This document shows positions 1 to 7,665 of a DNA stretch of 64,000 nucleotides, one piece after another. Source of the DNA: an uncultured Acetatifactor sp. (GTDB taxonomy: Bacteria > Bacillota > Clostridia > Lachnospirales > Lachnospiraceae). The notes beneath the pieces are model-generated. The model saw only the letters and a program-made list of their open reading frames with translations. It did no database searches and had not been told where the DNA came from. Each line of letters opens with the position of its first letter. Position 1 is the stretch's first letter. The stretch lies in assembly GCA_910583845.1 (NCBI GenBank), contig CAJUAB010000002.1, forward strand, positions 1-64,000, given 5' to 3'. Made by a program: the position numbers and the translations under genes.

Positions 1-259
1 CCTATGGGCGCATCCTGCGCCCGCTCCGGGGAGTAGTGTCGAACAGGGGCAGATAAAATAAAAGACGAAGGACAGGCATTTTCCGGGCTGGGGGATTCCC
101 CGGACGGGAGATGTCTTCATGATAGAAACTACGGCGGCAGACAGCCGGAGGGCCGGGAGGATGCATCCAAACGGCAGCACCGGGAACTGCCGCCGTCCTT
201 GTGTCATGAAACTATAAAATATGAGGCACAAAGGCATCTGCTTTCACAGGAGGGAACAT
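1..259. other. Region upstream of first gene, no gene recognised
   Basis: No convincing coding region is visible. All three plus-strand frames entering from the left edge stop within the first 60 bases, so a few C-terminal codons of an upstream gene may be present but cannot be identified. Two GC-rich hairpin-capable stretches lie near 81-106 and 170-195. The segment is compositionally like the mobile-element genes to its right. The left end of the element is not visible here. Confidence 0.4.
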
Positions 260-694
260 ATGGACAAGAAAACCATAGAGATGATGGGAAAGATCATGGA
301 TACGGAAAGGATGGGCTATGCCTATGTGTATCCGTCAGATGGGGGCACAATGGGAGAAAGAATTCCCATGGGAAAAGGGAATCCCAGGGAGGAATACCTG
401 ATCGCTACAACGCCTGAGAACCTGGCAGACTTTATCAGCAGCCACCATGACGCACAAAGGATAACTGTCACAGACATTGCAGACAGGCCCCTCCTTGATG
501 TCGGCGGAGGTTTCATCAACGGCAGCCCAGGGCCGGGGATACGCACGAAGATCATCAACCGGCTGGCAAAGATCCAGGCCGGGGAGATGACAGCCGGGGA
601 GGTCCTCCAGCTTGACAGAAGTAAGTCGGATGCATATTTTGCGGCGGAGGACAGGGCAGTGACCATGGCGGAATACGGCATGGAGCTTGGATGA
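260..694 (+). CDS. Hypothetical protein, mobile-element cargo
   Basis: A 144-residue soluble protein that I do not recognise. No signal peptide, membrane segment or catalytic motif is evident; the middle contains a glycine-rich stretch (DVGGGFINGSPGPG) and the C-terminal third is helical and charged. The ATG at 260 is chosen because an AGGAGG ribosome site sits 6-7 bases upstream; an earlier in-frame ATG at 221 lacks one. The gene is 35 bases upstream of a MazF/PemK toxin and in the same orientation, so it occupies the place where an antitoxin gene would be expected, but it does not resemble MazE. It belongs to the cargo of the recombinase-trio element. Confidence 0.65.
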   Translation: MDKKTIEMMGKIMDTERMGYAYVYPSDGGTMGERIPMGKGNPREEYLIATTPENLADFISSHHDAQRITVTDIADRPLLDVGGGFINGSPGPGIRTKIINRLAKIQAGEMTAGEVLQLDRSKSDAYFAAEDRAVTMAEYGMELG

Positions 695-729
695 GGGCAG
701 GGAGCCATCCTGCCGGAAAGGGGACAGGC

Positions 730-1236
730 ATGCAGATCAAGAGGGGCGATATTTACTATGCAGACCTGACGCCGGTGGTCGGGAGCGAGCAGGGCGGCAC
801 ACGGCCCGTGCTGATCATACAGAATGACATGGGGAACCGGCACAGCCCCACGGTGATCGCGGCGGCCATTACCAGCAGGCGGGGGAAGAAACCGCTCCCC
901 ACCCACATCAGGCTGGAGGACAGCCCCTGCGGGCTGGAACAGGAATCCACCGTCCTGCTGGAGCAGGTGCGCACCATCGACCGTGCCAGGCTGAAGGAAT
1001 ACATAGGCCGGGCGGGCAGGACGACCATGCGGGATGTGGACCATGCCATCGCGGTCAGTTTCGGCCTGGAGGGGATGCTTTTCACACAGGAGGGACAGGC
1101 GACACAGGCAGAAAAAGGAACAGGGGCAAGAACTGCTGGCAGAAACCAGGCCAGGACCAGGGACGGAAAGGGGGCAGCTTATGAGCGGCAGGAGACGGGC
1201 ATGGGTTTATTGCTCAATAGACGCGCCGGAGGATGA
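730..1236 (+). CDS. MazF/PemK-family endoribonuclease toxin
   Basis: This is a PemK/MazF-type sequence-specific mRNA interferase. The first ~115 residues show the family signature: RGDIYYADLTPVVGSEQGG, RPVLIIQND, then SPTVIAAAITS and LEQVRTIDRARL, covering the SH3-like core with its substrate-binding arginine and threonine/serine. The ATG at 730 has a GGAAAGGGG site; the upstream ATG at 691 overlaps the previous stop and is less likely. At 168 residues it is about 50 longer than a typical MazF, and the extra C-terminal tail is Arg/Gly-rich and overlaps the start of the next gene by 56 bases. No antitoxin is recognisable next to it. Confidence 0.85.
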   Translation: MQIKRGDIYYADLTPVVGSEQGGTRPVLIIQNDMGNRHSPTVIAAAITSRRGKKPLPTHIRLEDSPCGLEQESTVLLEQVRTIDRARLKEYIGRAGRTTMRDVDHAIAVSFGLEGMLFTQEGQATQAEKGTGARTAGRNQARTRDGKGAAYERQETGMGLLLNRRAGG

Positions 1237-1525
1237 AAACGATATGCTAAAGAAACAGCGGGAGCAGCTCTGGGAATATGCGGGGCAGATGGGGTTCGAA
1301 GTGGCGGGGAGCTCCAGCGACACAGGGAGGACTCCGCTGTGGGAGCGCAGCGGGTTCCGGCGCTTTGTGGATGCCGCCACCAGAGGGGAGGTGGATGCCC
1401 TGCTGGTGGCAGACCGCCGCTGCCTGACGCATTCGTCCATGCAGATGGCGGGGCTCAAGGCGCTGGCAGAGGGCTGCGGCCTGCAGGTATATTCCCCGCT
1501 GACCGGGCTGATGGAACTGATATAG
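1181..1525 (+). CDS. Resolvase-like domain protein lacking catalytic residues
   Basis: This 114-residue protein has the layout of a serine-recombinase N-terminal domain: a Y-C-x-x-x start to the first strand, KKQREQLWEYAGQMGFEV matching the helix and second strand, RSGFRRFVDAATRGEVDALLV matching the following helix and strand, and a final LQVYSPLTG strand. Where active resolvases read Y-x-R-x-S it reads YCSID, so the nucleophilic serine is Asp and the adjacent Arg is Ser. The usual DRLxRS becomes RCLTHS. It also lacks a DNA-binding domain. I infer a catalytically dead, repurposed resolvase fold. The ATG at 1181 follows a GGAAAGGGGG site and lies inside the toxin tail. Confidence 0.6.
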   Translation: MSGRRRAWVYCSIDAPEDENDMLKKQREQLWEYAGQMGFEVAGSSSDTGRTPLWERSGFRRFVDAATRGEVDALLVADRRCLTHSSMQMAGLKALAEGCGLQVYSPLTGLMELI

Positions 1526-1547
1526 GCAGAAAAGAAAGGCGGGCAGC

Positions 1548-1913
1548 ATGGACCAGAGGGAATTTAAACACTGGCAGGCGGTGACATCCAGCAGCCAGTA
1601 CATGTGGGTGGAGGATGCAGTGACACGGCTGAACGGCCGGGGCTGCCTCTATTACACTGGAGGGGAATCGGGGATCTATATGCGCATCACCCAGGAGGGG
1701 ACGCTGCAGGTCGGAAATTATGAGGGAGCCATCCCCCATATCGGGGAGGCGCTGTTCAGACCGGGGGCGGAGAGGAAATGCGGCAGTTTCAACGAGGCGT
1801 TCCAGCAGGCCTGTGAACTGGGCGGCAGGAAGTTTTTGGCGGACATGTTCTCAGGCAGCCAGATCCCCCAGGAGGTGGAAACGGGAGGCATGGCACAGTC
1901 CATGGGGATGTGA
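1548..1913 (+). CDS. Hypothetical protein, mobile-element cargo
   Basis: A 121-residue protein of unknown function, 22 bases after the resolvase-like gene and probably in the same transcript. It begins MDQREFKHWQ and has an alternating strand-rich N-terminal half, including YYTGGESGIYMRI and LQVGNYEGAIPHIG. That pattern resembles a small ligand- or peptide-binding domain more than an enzyme. No transmembrane segment or metal motif is seen. The start has a modest AAAGGCGGG ribosome site. Confidence 0.6.
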   Translation: MDQREFKHWQAVTSSSQYMWVEDAVTRLNGRGCLYYTGGESGIYMRITQEGTLQVGNYEGAIPHIGEALFRPGAERKCGSFNEAFQQACELGGRKFLADMFSGSQIPQEVETGGMAQSMGM

Positions 1914-1995
1914 GGGTGCAGATCCCCATGGACTGTGTAGCAGTGCAGACTAAAAACAGAGAAAAAAACATATGGAATCGAAGGGAGGGAAAGAC

Positions 1996-2103
1996 ATGGC
2001 GTGGATCATAGGAGCGGCAGTGTTTACCATACTTTTTCTGGCGGCCGTCTATGTGGCGGCAGGCATAGCGGTCAGCGTGGCCGGGAGCTATCAGACCGAC
2101 TGA
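1996..2103 (+). CDS. 35-residue single-pass membrane peptide
   Basis: A short frame of 35 codons preceded by a strong AGGGAGGG ribosome site about 5-6 bases before the ATG. The product starts MAWIIGAAVFTILFLAAVYV and is almost entirely one hydrophobic helix ending in a short polar tail (SYQTD). A longer form from an ATG at 1972 is possible but has no ribosome site. Its role is unknown; small membrane peptides on mobile elements include toxins and transport accessory subunits, but nothing here decides between them. Confidence 0.5.
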   Translation: MAWIIGAAVFTILFLAAVYVAAGIAVSVAGSYQTD

Positions 2104-2219
2104 AACCCTTTGTCGGTACTGCCATATTTCGGGCGGGCATGTTTGTTGGGTATGGATATGGATAGCATCACGCCTACACGGTATACTGTGTATGGCGTCA
2201 GGGAAGGAGGCGGAAGCGG

Positions 2220-3335
2220 ATGAAACGGTATACGGTGGAGACAGCGGCCGAGGGCACGACAAAGTATTTTTACATCATGGACGGGGAGACGCTGGACATC
2301 GCCCTGCTTCCGAGCAAATATCTGAAACACAAGATAAAGGCAAACCTTTCCCCGAACACGGTAAAGAGGTACGCCTTTTCCATCTGCTGCTACCTGGAAT
2401 ACCTGGCGGAAAAGGGCCTGGATTTCCAGACGGTCTGCGGCATGGGGTACGAGGAACAGAGCAGCCATTTCACGCAGTTTTTGTACTGGCTGAAAGAGGG
2501 ATGCCACACGGAAAAGAAGAAAGCGGGAGACGCTGACAATGGGACCTGCAACGCATACTTAAAGGATGTGTTCGGGTTCTATCTTTTTATGGCGGAGTGC
2601 GGCTACGCACCAAGCCTGCGGGTGCTCTCCTACAGCCAGATCACGGTGCCGAATGCGGCAGGCGTCAAGAGGACGCTGCGGTACAGGTCTTTCGGCGGCT
2701 ACATGAAGGCGGAGGAACGGAATGTAAGGGCGGCAGGCGAAGAAGAAATCATCGCCGCCCTGCAGGCATGCACCAACAGCAGGGACCAGCTGCTCCTCCT
2801 GCTGATCGCGGAGACCGGGTTCCGCATCGGGGAGATCCTGGGCGTGTACTATGCCAGGGACATCGACTATGAGAGGCACACCATCGGCGTGTACTTCCGC
2901 GATGACAATGAGAACGATGCCCGCGCAAAGAACGCGGAGTACCGGAAAGCCAGGATCAGCGATGATGCCTTTGATTTCCTGATGGGATACCTTGCCGAGT
3001 ACCGGGGACTCCTCCAGCACCAGGACTACCTGTTCATCAACGTCTCCGGCGATACCGCGGGGCAGCCCCTGAAAGTGGACAGCGTCTACGCCATGCTGGA
3101 CCGGGTGGCGGAAAAGACAGGGACGGAACTGACGCCGCACATGCTGCGGAGGTATTTCGCAGTCACAAGATGGAATGCGGGCTGGCCGCTGGAGCTGATC
3201 AGCCAGGCCCTTGGGCATAAGCACCTGGACACCACGATCAAGTACCTGGGCATCCTGGATGACAAGCTGCTGGAGGCGAGCCGGGAGTTTTATGAGAAGC
3301 ATTCCGTAAATTACGGCATCGGGAAGATGCCATAG
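2220..3335 (+). CDS. Tyrosine recombinase, first of trio (TnpA-like)
   Basis: A 371-residue site-specific recombinase that would catalyse excision and integration of the element. The N-terminal ~165 residues form the core-binding SAM-like domain (SPNTVKRYAFSICCYLEYLAE); the rest is the catalytic domain. Visible active-site residues are Arg in ETGFRIGEI, His and Arg in TPHMLRRYF, His in LGHKHLDTT and the Tyr nucleophile in IKYLG. Length and order fit TnpA of the Tn554 family (about 360 residues). It is the first of three consecutive recombinase genes. The ATG at 2220 follows a GGAAGGAGG site. Confidence 0.9.
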   Translation: MKRYTVETAAEGTTKYFYIMDGETLDIALLPSKYLKHKIKANLSPNTVKRYAFSICCYLEYLAEKGLDFQTVCGMGYEEQSSHFTQFLYWLKEGCHTEKKKAGDADNGTCNAYLKDVFGFYLFMAECGYAPSLRVLSYSQITVPNAAGVKRTLRYRSFGGYMKAEERNVRAAGEEEIIAALQACTNSRDQLLLLLIAETGFRIGEILGVYYARDIDYERHTIGVYFRDDNENDARAKNAEYRKARISDDAFDFLMGYLAEYRGLLQHQDYLFINVSGDTAGQPLKVDSVYAMLDRVAEKTGTELTPHMLRRYFAVTRWNAGWPLELISQALGHKHLDTTIKYLGILDDKLLEASREFYEKHSVNYGIGKMP

Positions 3336-3350
3336 GAAAGGGTGGTGGGC

Positions 3351-3746
3351 ATGCCGGCATACCAATACCTGCAGGCAGTGCCGCAGGAGGACACAGGACA
3401 ATTACAGGAACAGCTGGAGAGGGAGCTTGCGGAATGTACGGAGGTGTATCCCACATACCGCAACAAACTGAGGGCTTTCATGGAAAGCAGGGGAATCTGG
3501 CACATCTGCGACCTGGACTACACGGCGAGGGAGGAATACGGGAAGTTCCTGGAAAAACAGATATCTCCGGCAGCTTGTATGCAGTATGTCAGGGTGATGG
3601 ATCTGGTAAAACTGCATTCCATAAAAAGCCAGGTGCGCACAGTGCGGGAAAGGGGAAGGCCCACGGCAGAATACGAAAACGGAATCCTTTTCCTGCCATA
3701 CCATCCGGACCCGGAGATTGCGGAGCGGTTCATTGACTCATCCTAG
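3351..3746 (+). pseudogene. N-terminal part of second trio recombinase, ended by in-frame TAG
   Basis: A 131-residue frame that ends at a TAG at 3744-3746. The frame is open again immediately after it: 15 sense codons lead straight to the ATG at 3792 of the next frame, which is in the same register and encodes the remainder of a tyrosine recombinase. The 131-residue part looks like the N-terminal helical arm-binding region of a large recombinase. Joined, the protein would be about 593 residues, close to TnpB of Tn554 (about 630). I infer one gene broken by a nonsense mutation, or read through at low level. ATG 3351 is preferred over GTG 3342 because of its spacing from AGGAAAGG. Confidence 0.6.
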
Positions 3747-3791
3747 AAGAAGGAGCTGGCATGGGACTTTGGCCGGGAAGCGCCGGAAAAG

Positions 3792-5123
3792 ATGAAACAC
3801 CAGATATTTGACAGCCTCCATTATATTATAGAAAATTTCAGGGAGGACCAGAGGCAGTTTTACCTGCGGAGGCTGAAAAAGCTGTATGGTTTCTGCACAG
3901 CCAGGAAAGTCGGTGACATTGACGGGATGGAGATCGGGCAGGTAAAGGAATTTGAAGAAACCATGCGGGCGGAGGGGGAGAGGAACCCAACGGCAGGCAT
4001 TGTGGACCTATGCAGGAAAGCGCTTTTTATGCAGGCGGACGAGATACGCTGGGAGGCAAATGTCTGGTATATGGAGCGCCTGCACCTGCAGCCTGAACGG
4101 CTGAACCCCTCCAGCCCGGTAAAAAAACTTTCATTCCTGGAGGTCCCGCATAAGGGGAACAGGGACCTGCTGAAGAAATATATGCGCTATGGGATCGGCG
4201 TAACGAACCTGTCAGTCGGCGCCCTGCGCAGGGAGATGACATGGGTAAGGAATTTCCTCGCGGAGATGGGGCCGCAGGATGCCTGCAGTATTACAGAAAA
4301 GCAGATGGACGGCTACTTCAGCGGCCTTGCGGGAAAGGGCCTCCGCCCGGAGTCATTTAATGTGCAGGTCATGGGCATCCAGCATTTCTATAACTTCCTG
4401 ATTGCAAGAGGGTATATCGAAAAAGCGCCTTTCTGTGAGGATTACTACCTGAAAAAAGTGGTGCCGGGGCATAATGACCGGTGCGTGGAGGCGGAAACCT
4501 GGGCTGAGATACTGCAAAACCTCCACCTCTTTCCGGAGGACATCCGTCTGATGTACCTGCACCTGTGGGGGATCGGCCTGCGCATCAGCGAAGTCTGTAC
4601 GCTGAAAGGGGATGCTTATTACATACAGGGAGAGGATGCATGGATACAGGTCTACCAGACGAAGATGCGCAATTACAAGCGCATACCCATTCCATACGCC
4701 CTGTACAGGCTGATGAAGGTATACCTGAAAAGACATCAGATAGGACCGGATGATTATGCGTTCCCCAGCAGCCAGGGGGAAGCCTACAAGAGCGCCACAT
4801 TCCGGCTGAAGATGCAGAAATGCTGTGAGAAGAACGGCATAAAAGGCGGGGAATATATTTTCAGGCCCCATGACTACCGCCACGGCATAGCAACCCTTTT
4901 TTATGACAGCGGCGTGTCGCTGCAGGGGGTGCGGGATTACCTGGGGCATGTCTATGAGGAAATGACCCAACAGTATGTGGATTATATCCCCAAAAAGATA
5001 GAGAAAGCCAGCGAAAAATATTTCAGGGAACACGGCAGCCTTGCGGCCGGCCTGAAGAAAAGGAAAGGAGGGGAAGGCAGTGGAGGAAAACAGAATCAGC
5101 CTGAAGGAACTGGCAAGCTATAA
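3792..5123 (+). CDS. Tyrosine recombinase, second of trio (TnpB-like)
   Basis: A 443-residue recombinase or, more likely, the C-terminal three quarters of a longer one interrupted by the amber codon at 3744. The catalytic domain is complete: Arg in WGIGLRISEV, His/Arg in RPHDYRHGI, His in YLGHVYEEM and Tyr in TQQYVDY. The ATG at 3792 has no clear ribosome site (upstream bases are GGCCGGGAAGCGCCGGAAAAG), which argues against it being the natural start. The 3' end overlaps the next recombinase gene by 44 bases, so translation of the trio is probably coupled. The last 25 residues are Lys/Gly-rich. Confidence 0.8.
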   Translation: MKHQIFDSLHYIIENFREDQRQFYLRRLKKLYGFCTARKVGDIDGMEIGQVKEFEETMRAEGERNPTAGIVDLCRKALFMQADEIRWEANVWYMERLHLQPERLNPSSPVKKLSFLEVPHKGNRDLLKKYMRYGIGVTNLSVGALRREMTWVRNFLAEMGPQDACSITEKQMDGYFSGLAGKGLRPESFNVQVMGIQHFYNFLIARGYIEKAPFCEDYYLKKVVPGHNDRCVEAETWAEILQNLHLFPEDIRLMYLHLWGIGLRISEVCTLKGDAYYIQGEDAWIQVYQTKMRNYKRIPIPYALYRLMKVYLKRHQIGPDDYAFPSSQGEAYKSATFRLKMQKCCEKNGIKGGEYIFRPHDYRHGIATLFYDSGVSLQGVRDYLGHVYEEMTQQYVDYIPKKIEKASEKYFREHGSLAAGLKKRKGGEGSGGKQNQPEGTGKL

Positions 5124-6600
5124 GGATGCAACGGAAACCCAGCACCGGCAGATGGGGAAAGACCCATACTATGACCTGAATGAAGCCCCGGCAGGAAAGC
5201 TGCGGGAAGAACTTGCGGCGTTCATCATGCACAGGGCGGAATGCGTATCCGCAGTAACTGTCTACAAGGAAAGGCAGTATTATAAAAAGGTGTGCCGGTT
5301 CTTACAGAAGCGGGCCAGGCGGGTGGAAAGCTTCTGCGACCGCGACGCGGAAACGTGGATACGGCAGATGAAAGGATGGATGCTGTCGGAAGGCATACCG
5401 CTGACTTATGAGCGGCGGGAGGTATACGGGACTATGGTAACAGAGACCAGCAGGCTCATCTGCTATTTTATCTGGATACTGGAATTCACGGGGCCGGATA
5501 AAACACAGGGGGATGAGACAGAAAAAGATATATGGAATCTTGACAGGCTGGGCATCTCGTTCCATGCAAACCCCATAAAGAACTGCAGGACAGTCAATTT
5601 CACCAAAATATCCCAGCCTGGGATACGGGAAGAACTGAAAAGGGGCATATACTTAAACCTCCAGAAAGAAGCAGTCGCCTGTGTGCAGAAGGAAATGACG
5701 GCAATGCGGCGCCTGTCAAAATACCTGGAGGAAAGACAGAAAGAGGTGCAATCCTGCCGGGACATCAGCAGGGAAGTCCTGGAGGAATACCTGACATGCC
5801 TGAAAACGGAGGATATGGGGACCAAGGGCATCCATGCGGACCTGAACAGGCTCAGGGCCATCCTGGAGAGCATCGGCAGGGTGTGCGGCTATGCAAACCT
5901 GGAACTGCTGTTCCTGAACCGGGACATCCCCCCGGCCCGCCAGCCGGAATTCAGGGTATACTCCGACAGCGAGCTGCAGAGGCTGAACGCAGGGATCGTG
6001 AAACTGGACGAACAGATCGCCAGGGCCATGGTCATACACCAGATGCTGGGCACACGGATCTCTGACACGCTGACGCTCCAGACGGACTGCCTGTATGAGA
6101 GCGGCGGGGAAACGATCATAAGGATACGGCAGATGAAAACCAAGACCTTTGAGAAACCCGTGAGCCGCGACCTGGCGGAACTGATCCGCAGGGCGATAGC
6201 TTATACAGAGGAACGGCACGGCCCGACCAGATACATCTTTGTGGATGATAAGAACCCGGAGAACCCCCTGCCGTATACCCGGCTGCAGTGCAAGGTGGTA
6301 GGCATGATCCGCAGGGAGGACCTGCGGGATGACAATGGCAGGCTGTTCGGCTTTGGGAGCCATATGTTCCGGCACTACTACGGGGCAAAGCTGACGGAAA
6401 TGCACCTGGACGATTTCACCATAGCCAAGCTGCTGGGCCACAGCAGCGTCCGGAACGTGAAATATTACAGGAAGATGAGCAACCAGACGCTGGCGGATGA
6501 GACACGGGAGGTCAGGAACATGCTGTCGGAGATCATCCTGCAGAATTTAGACGGATGGGAGGAAGAATATGGACAGATACGAGAAGATGCTGGAATGTAA
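5080..6600 (+). CDS. Tyrosine recombinase, third of trio
   Basis: A 506-residue tyrosine recombinase with a long N-terminal helical region (about 1-290) and a C-terminal catalytic domain. Active-site residues are Arg in MLGTRISDTLTL, His/Arg in SHMFRHYYG, His in LLGHSSVRN and Tyr in VKYYRKMS. It starts with GTG at 5080 after an AGGAGGGG ribosome site, inside the end of the previous gene, and overlaps the following TnpC-like gene by 32 bases. The nested arrangement suggests the four proteins are made together and act as a complex, as proposed for Tn554 and recombinase-in-trio elements. Confidence 0.88.
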   Translation: MEENRISLKELASYKDATETQHRQMGKDPYYDLNEAPAGKLREELAAFIMHRAECVSAVTVYKERQYYKKVCRFLQKRARRVESFCDRDAETWIRQMKGWMLSEGIPLTYERREVYGTMVTETSRLICYFIWILEFTGPDKTQGDETEKDIWNLDRLGISFHANPIKNCRTVNFTKISQPGIREELKRGIYLNLQKEAVACVQKEMTAMRRLSKYLEERQKEVQSCRDISREVLEEYLTCLKTEDMGTKGIHADLNRLRAILESIGRVCGYANLELLFLNRDIPPARQPEFRVYSDSELQRLNAGIVKLDEQIARAMVIHQMLGTRISDTLTLQTDCLYESGGETIIRIRQMKTKTFEKPVSRDLAELIRRAIAYTEERHGPTRYIFVDDKNPENPLPYTRLQCKVVGMIRREDLRDDNGRLFGFGSHMFRHYYGAKLTEMHLDDFTIAKLLGHSSVRNVKYYRKMSNQTLADETREVRNMLSEIILQNLDGWEEEYGQIREDAGM

Positions 6601-6952
6601 CAGGAAAGCCAGCGATGAGAAGATTGAGAGGGCAAGGAAAGCCATCTTTGAGCTGATGGATGAGGGGGAAAAGGTCACAGTCCCCAGGCTGATGGAAAAA
6701 ACAGGGCTTTCAAGAGGCTTTTTCTACAAGAACCCATCAGTGCGCCAGACACTGGACAAGGTACAGGAGCAGCAGGGCGGCATGAGCCATCCGAGGAAGA
6801 ACATACTCGACATGGCGATGAACAACGAGATACTGTCCCTGCAGAAACAGGCCAGGGCAATGCAGCAGGAAATTGATGCCCTGCGGCAGGAGAATGAAAA
6901 GCTGAAAAAGGCGTTGGACCGGAAGAACAGGGAACTGCTCCGGAAACTGTAA
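6569..6952 (+). CDS. TnpC-like HTH/coiled-coil accessory protein (DUF6262 type)
   Basis: A 127-residue protein matching the size and layout of Tn554 TnpC (125 residues). The N-terminal half contains a helix-turn-helix (VTVPRLMEKTGLSRGFFYKN); the C-terminal half is a heptad-rich coiled coil (LQKQARAMQQEIDALRQE). TnpC affects the efficiency and orientation of Tn554 transposition but is not catalytic. The gene starts in the 3' end of the third recombinase behind GGGAGGAAG and is the last gene of the element, about 285 bases before the apparent right junction. Confidence 0.8.
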   Translation: MDRYEKMLECNRKASDEKIERARKAIFELMDEGEKVTVPRLMEKTGLSRGFFYKNPSVRQTLDKVQEQQGGMSHPRKNILDMAMNNEILSLQKQARAMQQEIDALRQENEKLKKALDRKNRELLRKL

Positions 6953-6984
6953 CATAGCCCTTAAGGGTAAAGAACCGACAGCCA

Positions 6985-7237
6985 GCATACAAAAAAGTAT
7001 GCCTGTTGGTCGTTGGCAAAGAAATTTTGAGTACATATCCTGCATGAAAGTATGTGTCGGATGACCGGCTCACCGGTGCGGGATAGGAACACACACATAT
7101 AATGAAGATACAGGAAAATGTCGAAGTATGGCTGCGGTCATGCTTTTTTTACGGCAAACGACAGGAAAAACAGAACGATATATACACTTTTGTATGCCGT
7201 TAAAGCCAGTGTTTACAGGGGATTGCGGGGACGGGGT
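6985..7237. repeat. Probable right terminal region of the mobile element
   Basis: Between the tnpC-like stop and the interrupted ABC ATPase gene lies about 285 bases of non-coding sequence with repeated short motifs. A perfect hairpin GCATAC-A6-GTATGC is at 6985-7002, and GTATG recurs in the same orientation at 6997, 7050, 7126 and 7192. Such iterated sites are what an arm-type recombinase binding array would look like. The exact junction is inferred from where ATPase homology begins (about 7238); the matching left end is outside the window. Confidence 0.4.
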
Positions 7238-7661
7238 ACATTTTATGGACGAACCCACCTCCGGCCTGGACCCCTATGAGCGGATCAAGTTCCGCAACAT
7301 TATCTCCGCCTATGCGAAGGACCGTCTGGTGTTGCTCTCCACCCATATCGTATCCGACGTGGAGCATATTGCAACACAGATCATGATGATGGAATATGGC
7401 GATATTAACAATATCCATACGGGCGAAGAATATATCCAGATGATGAGGGGCCGGGTCTGGCTGGCGGAGATGCCCGCCGAACAACTGGTGGACTACCAGA
7501 ATCAGGCGGTCATCAGCAACGTCCGGGCGAAAGACGGCCGCATGGAGGTCCGCATCATTTCGGACACACAGCCCGCTCCGGACGCGGTACAGGCCGTACC
7601 AACGCTGGAGGACGCCTATCTGTATCTTTTCAACTACTTGCCTGAAAAGGCCGGGAGGTAA
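7238..7661 (+). pseudogene. ABC transporter ATP-binding protein, 5'-truncated by element
   Basis: The protein sequence from FMDEPTSGLDPYERIKFRNI onward is the Walker B, D-loop and H-loop part of an ABC ATPase (LVLLSTHIVSDVEHIA contains the switch histidine), followed by a ~75-residue C-terminal domain. The Walker A motif and ABC signature are missing. Upstream of about 7238 the frame continues only into unrelated mobile-element sequence. The most economical reading is that the element inserted into the gene, leaving the 5' half at the other end outside the window. It lies 4 bases upstream of the cognate permease. Confidence 0.8.
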
Positions 7662-7665
7662 CGTA

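Noticed and set aside
39..7125. TGTCGAA (0A-box-like) heptamers at 39 and 7119
   Set aside because: A 7-base motif is expected by chance several times in a window this size, and neither sits at a convincing promoter.
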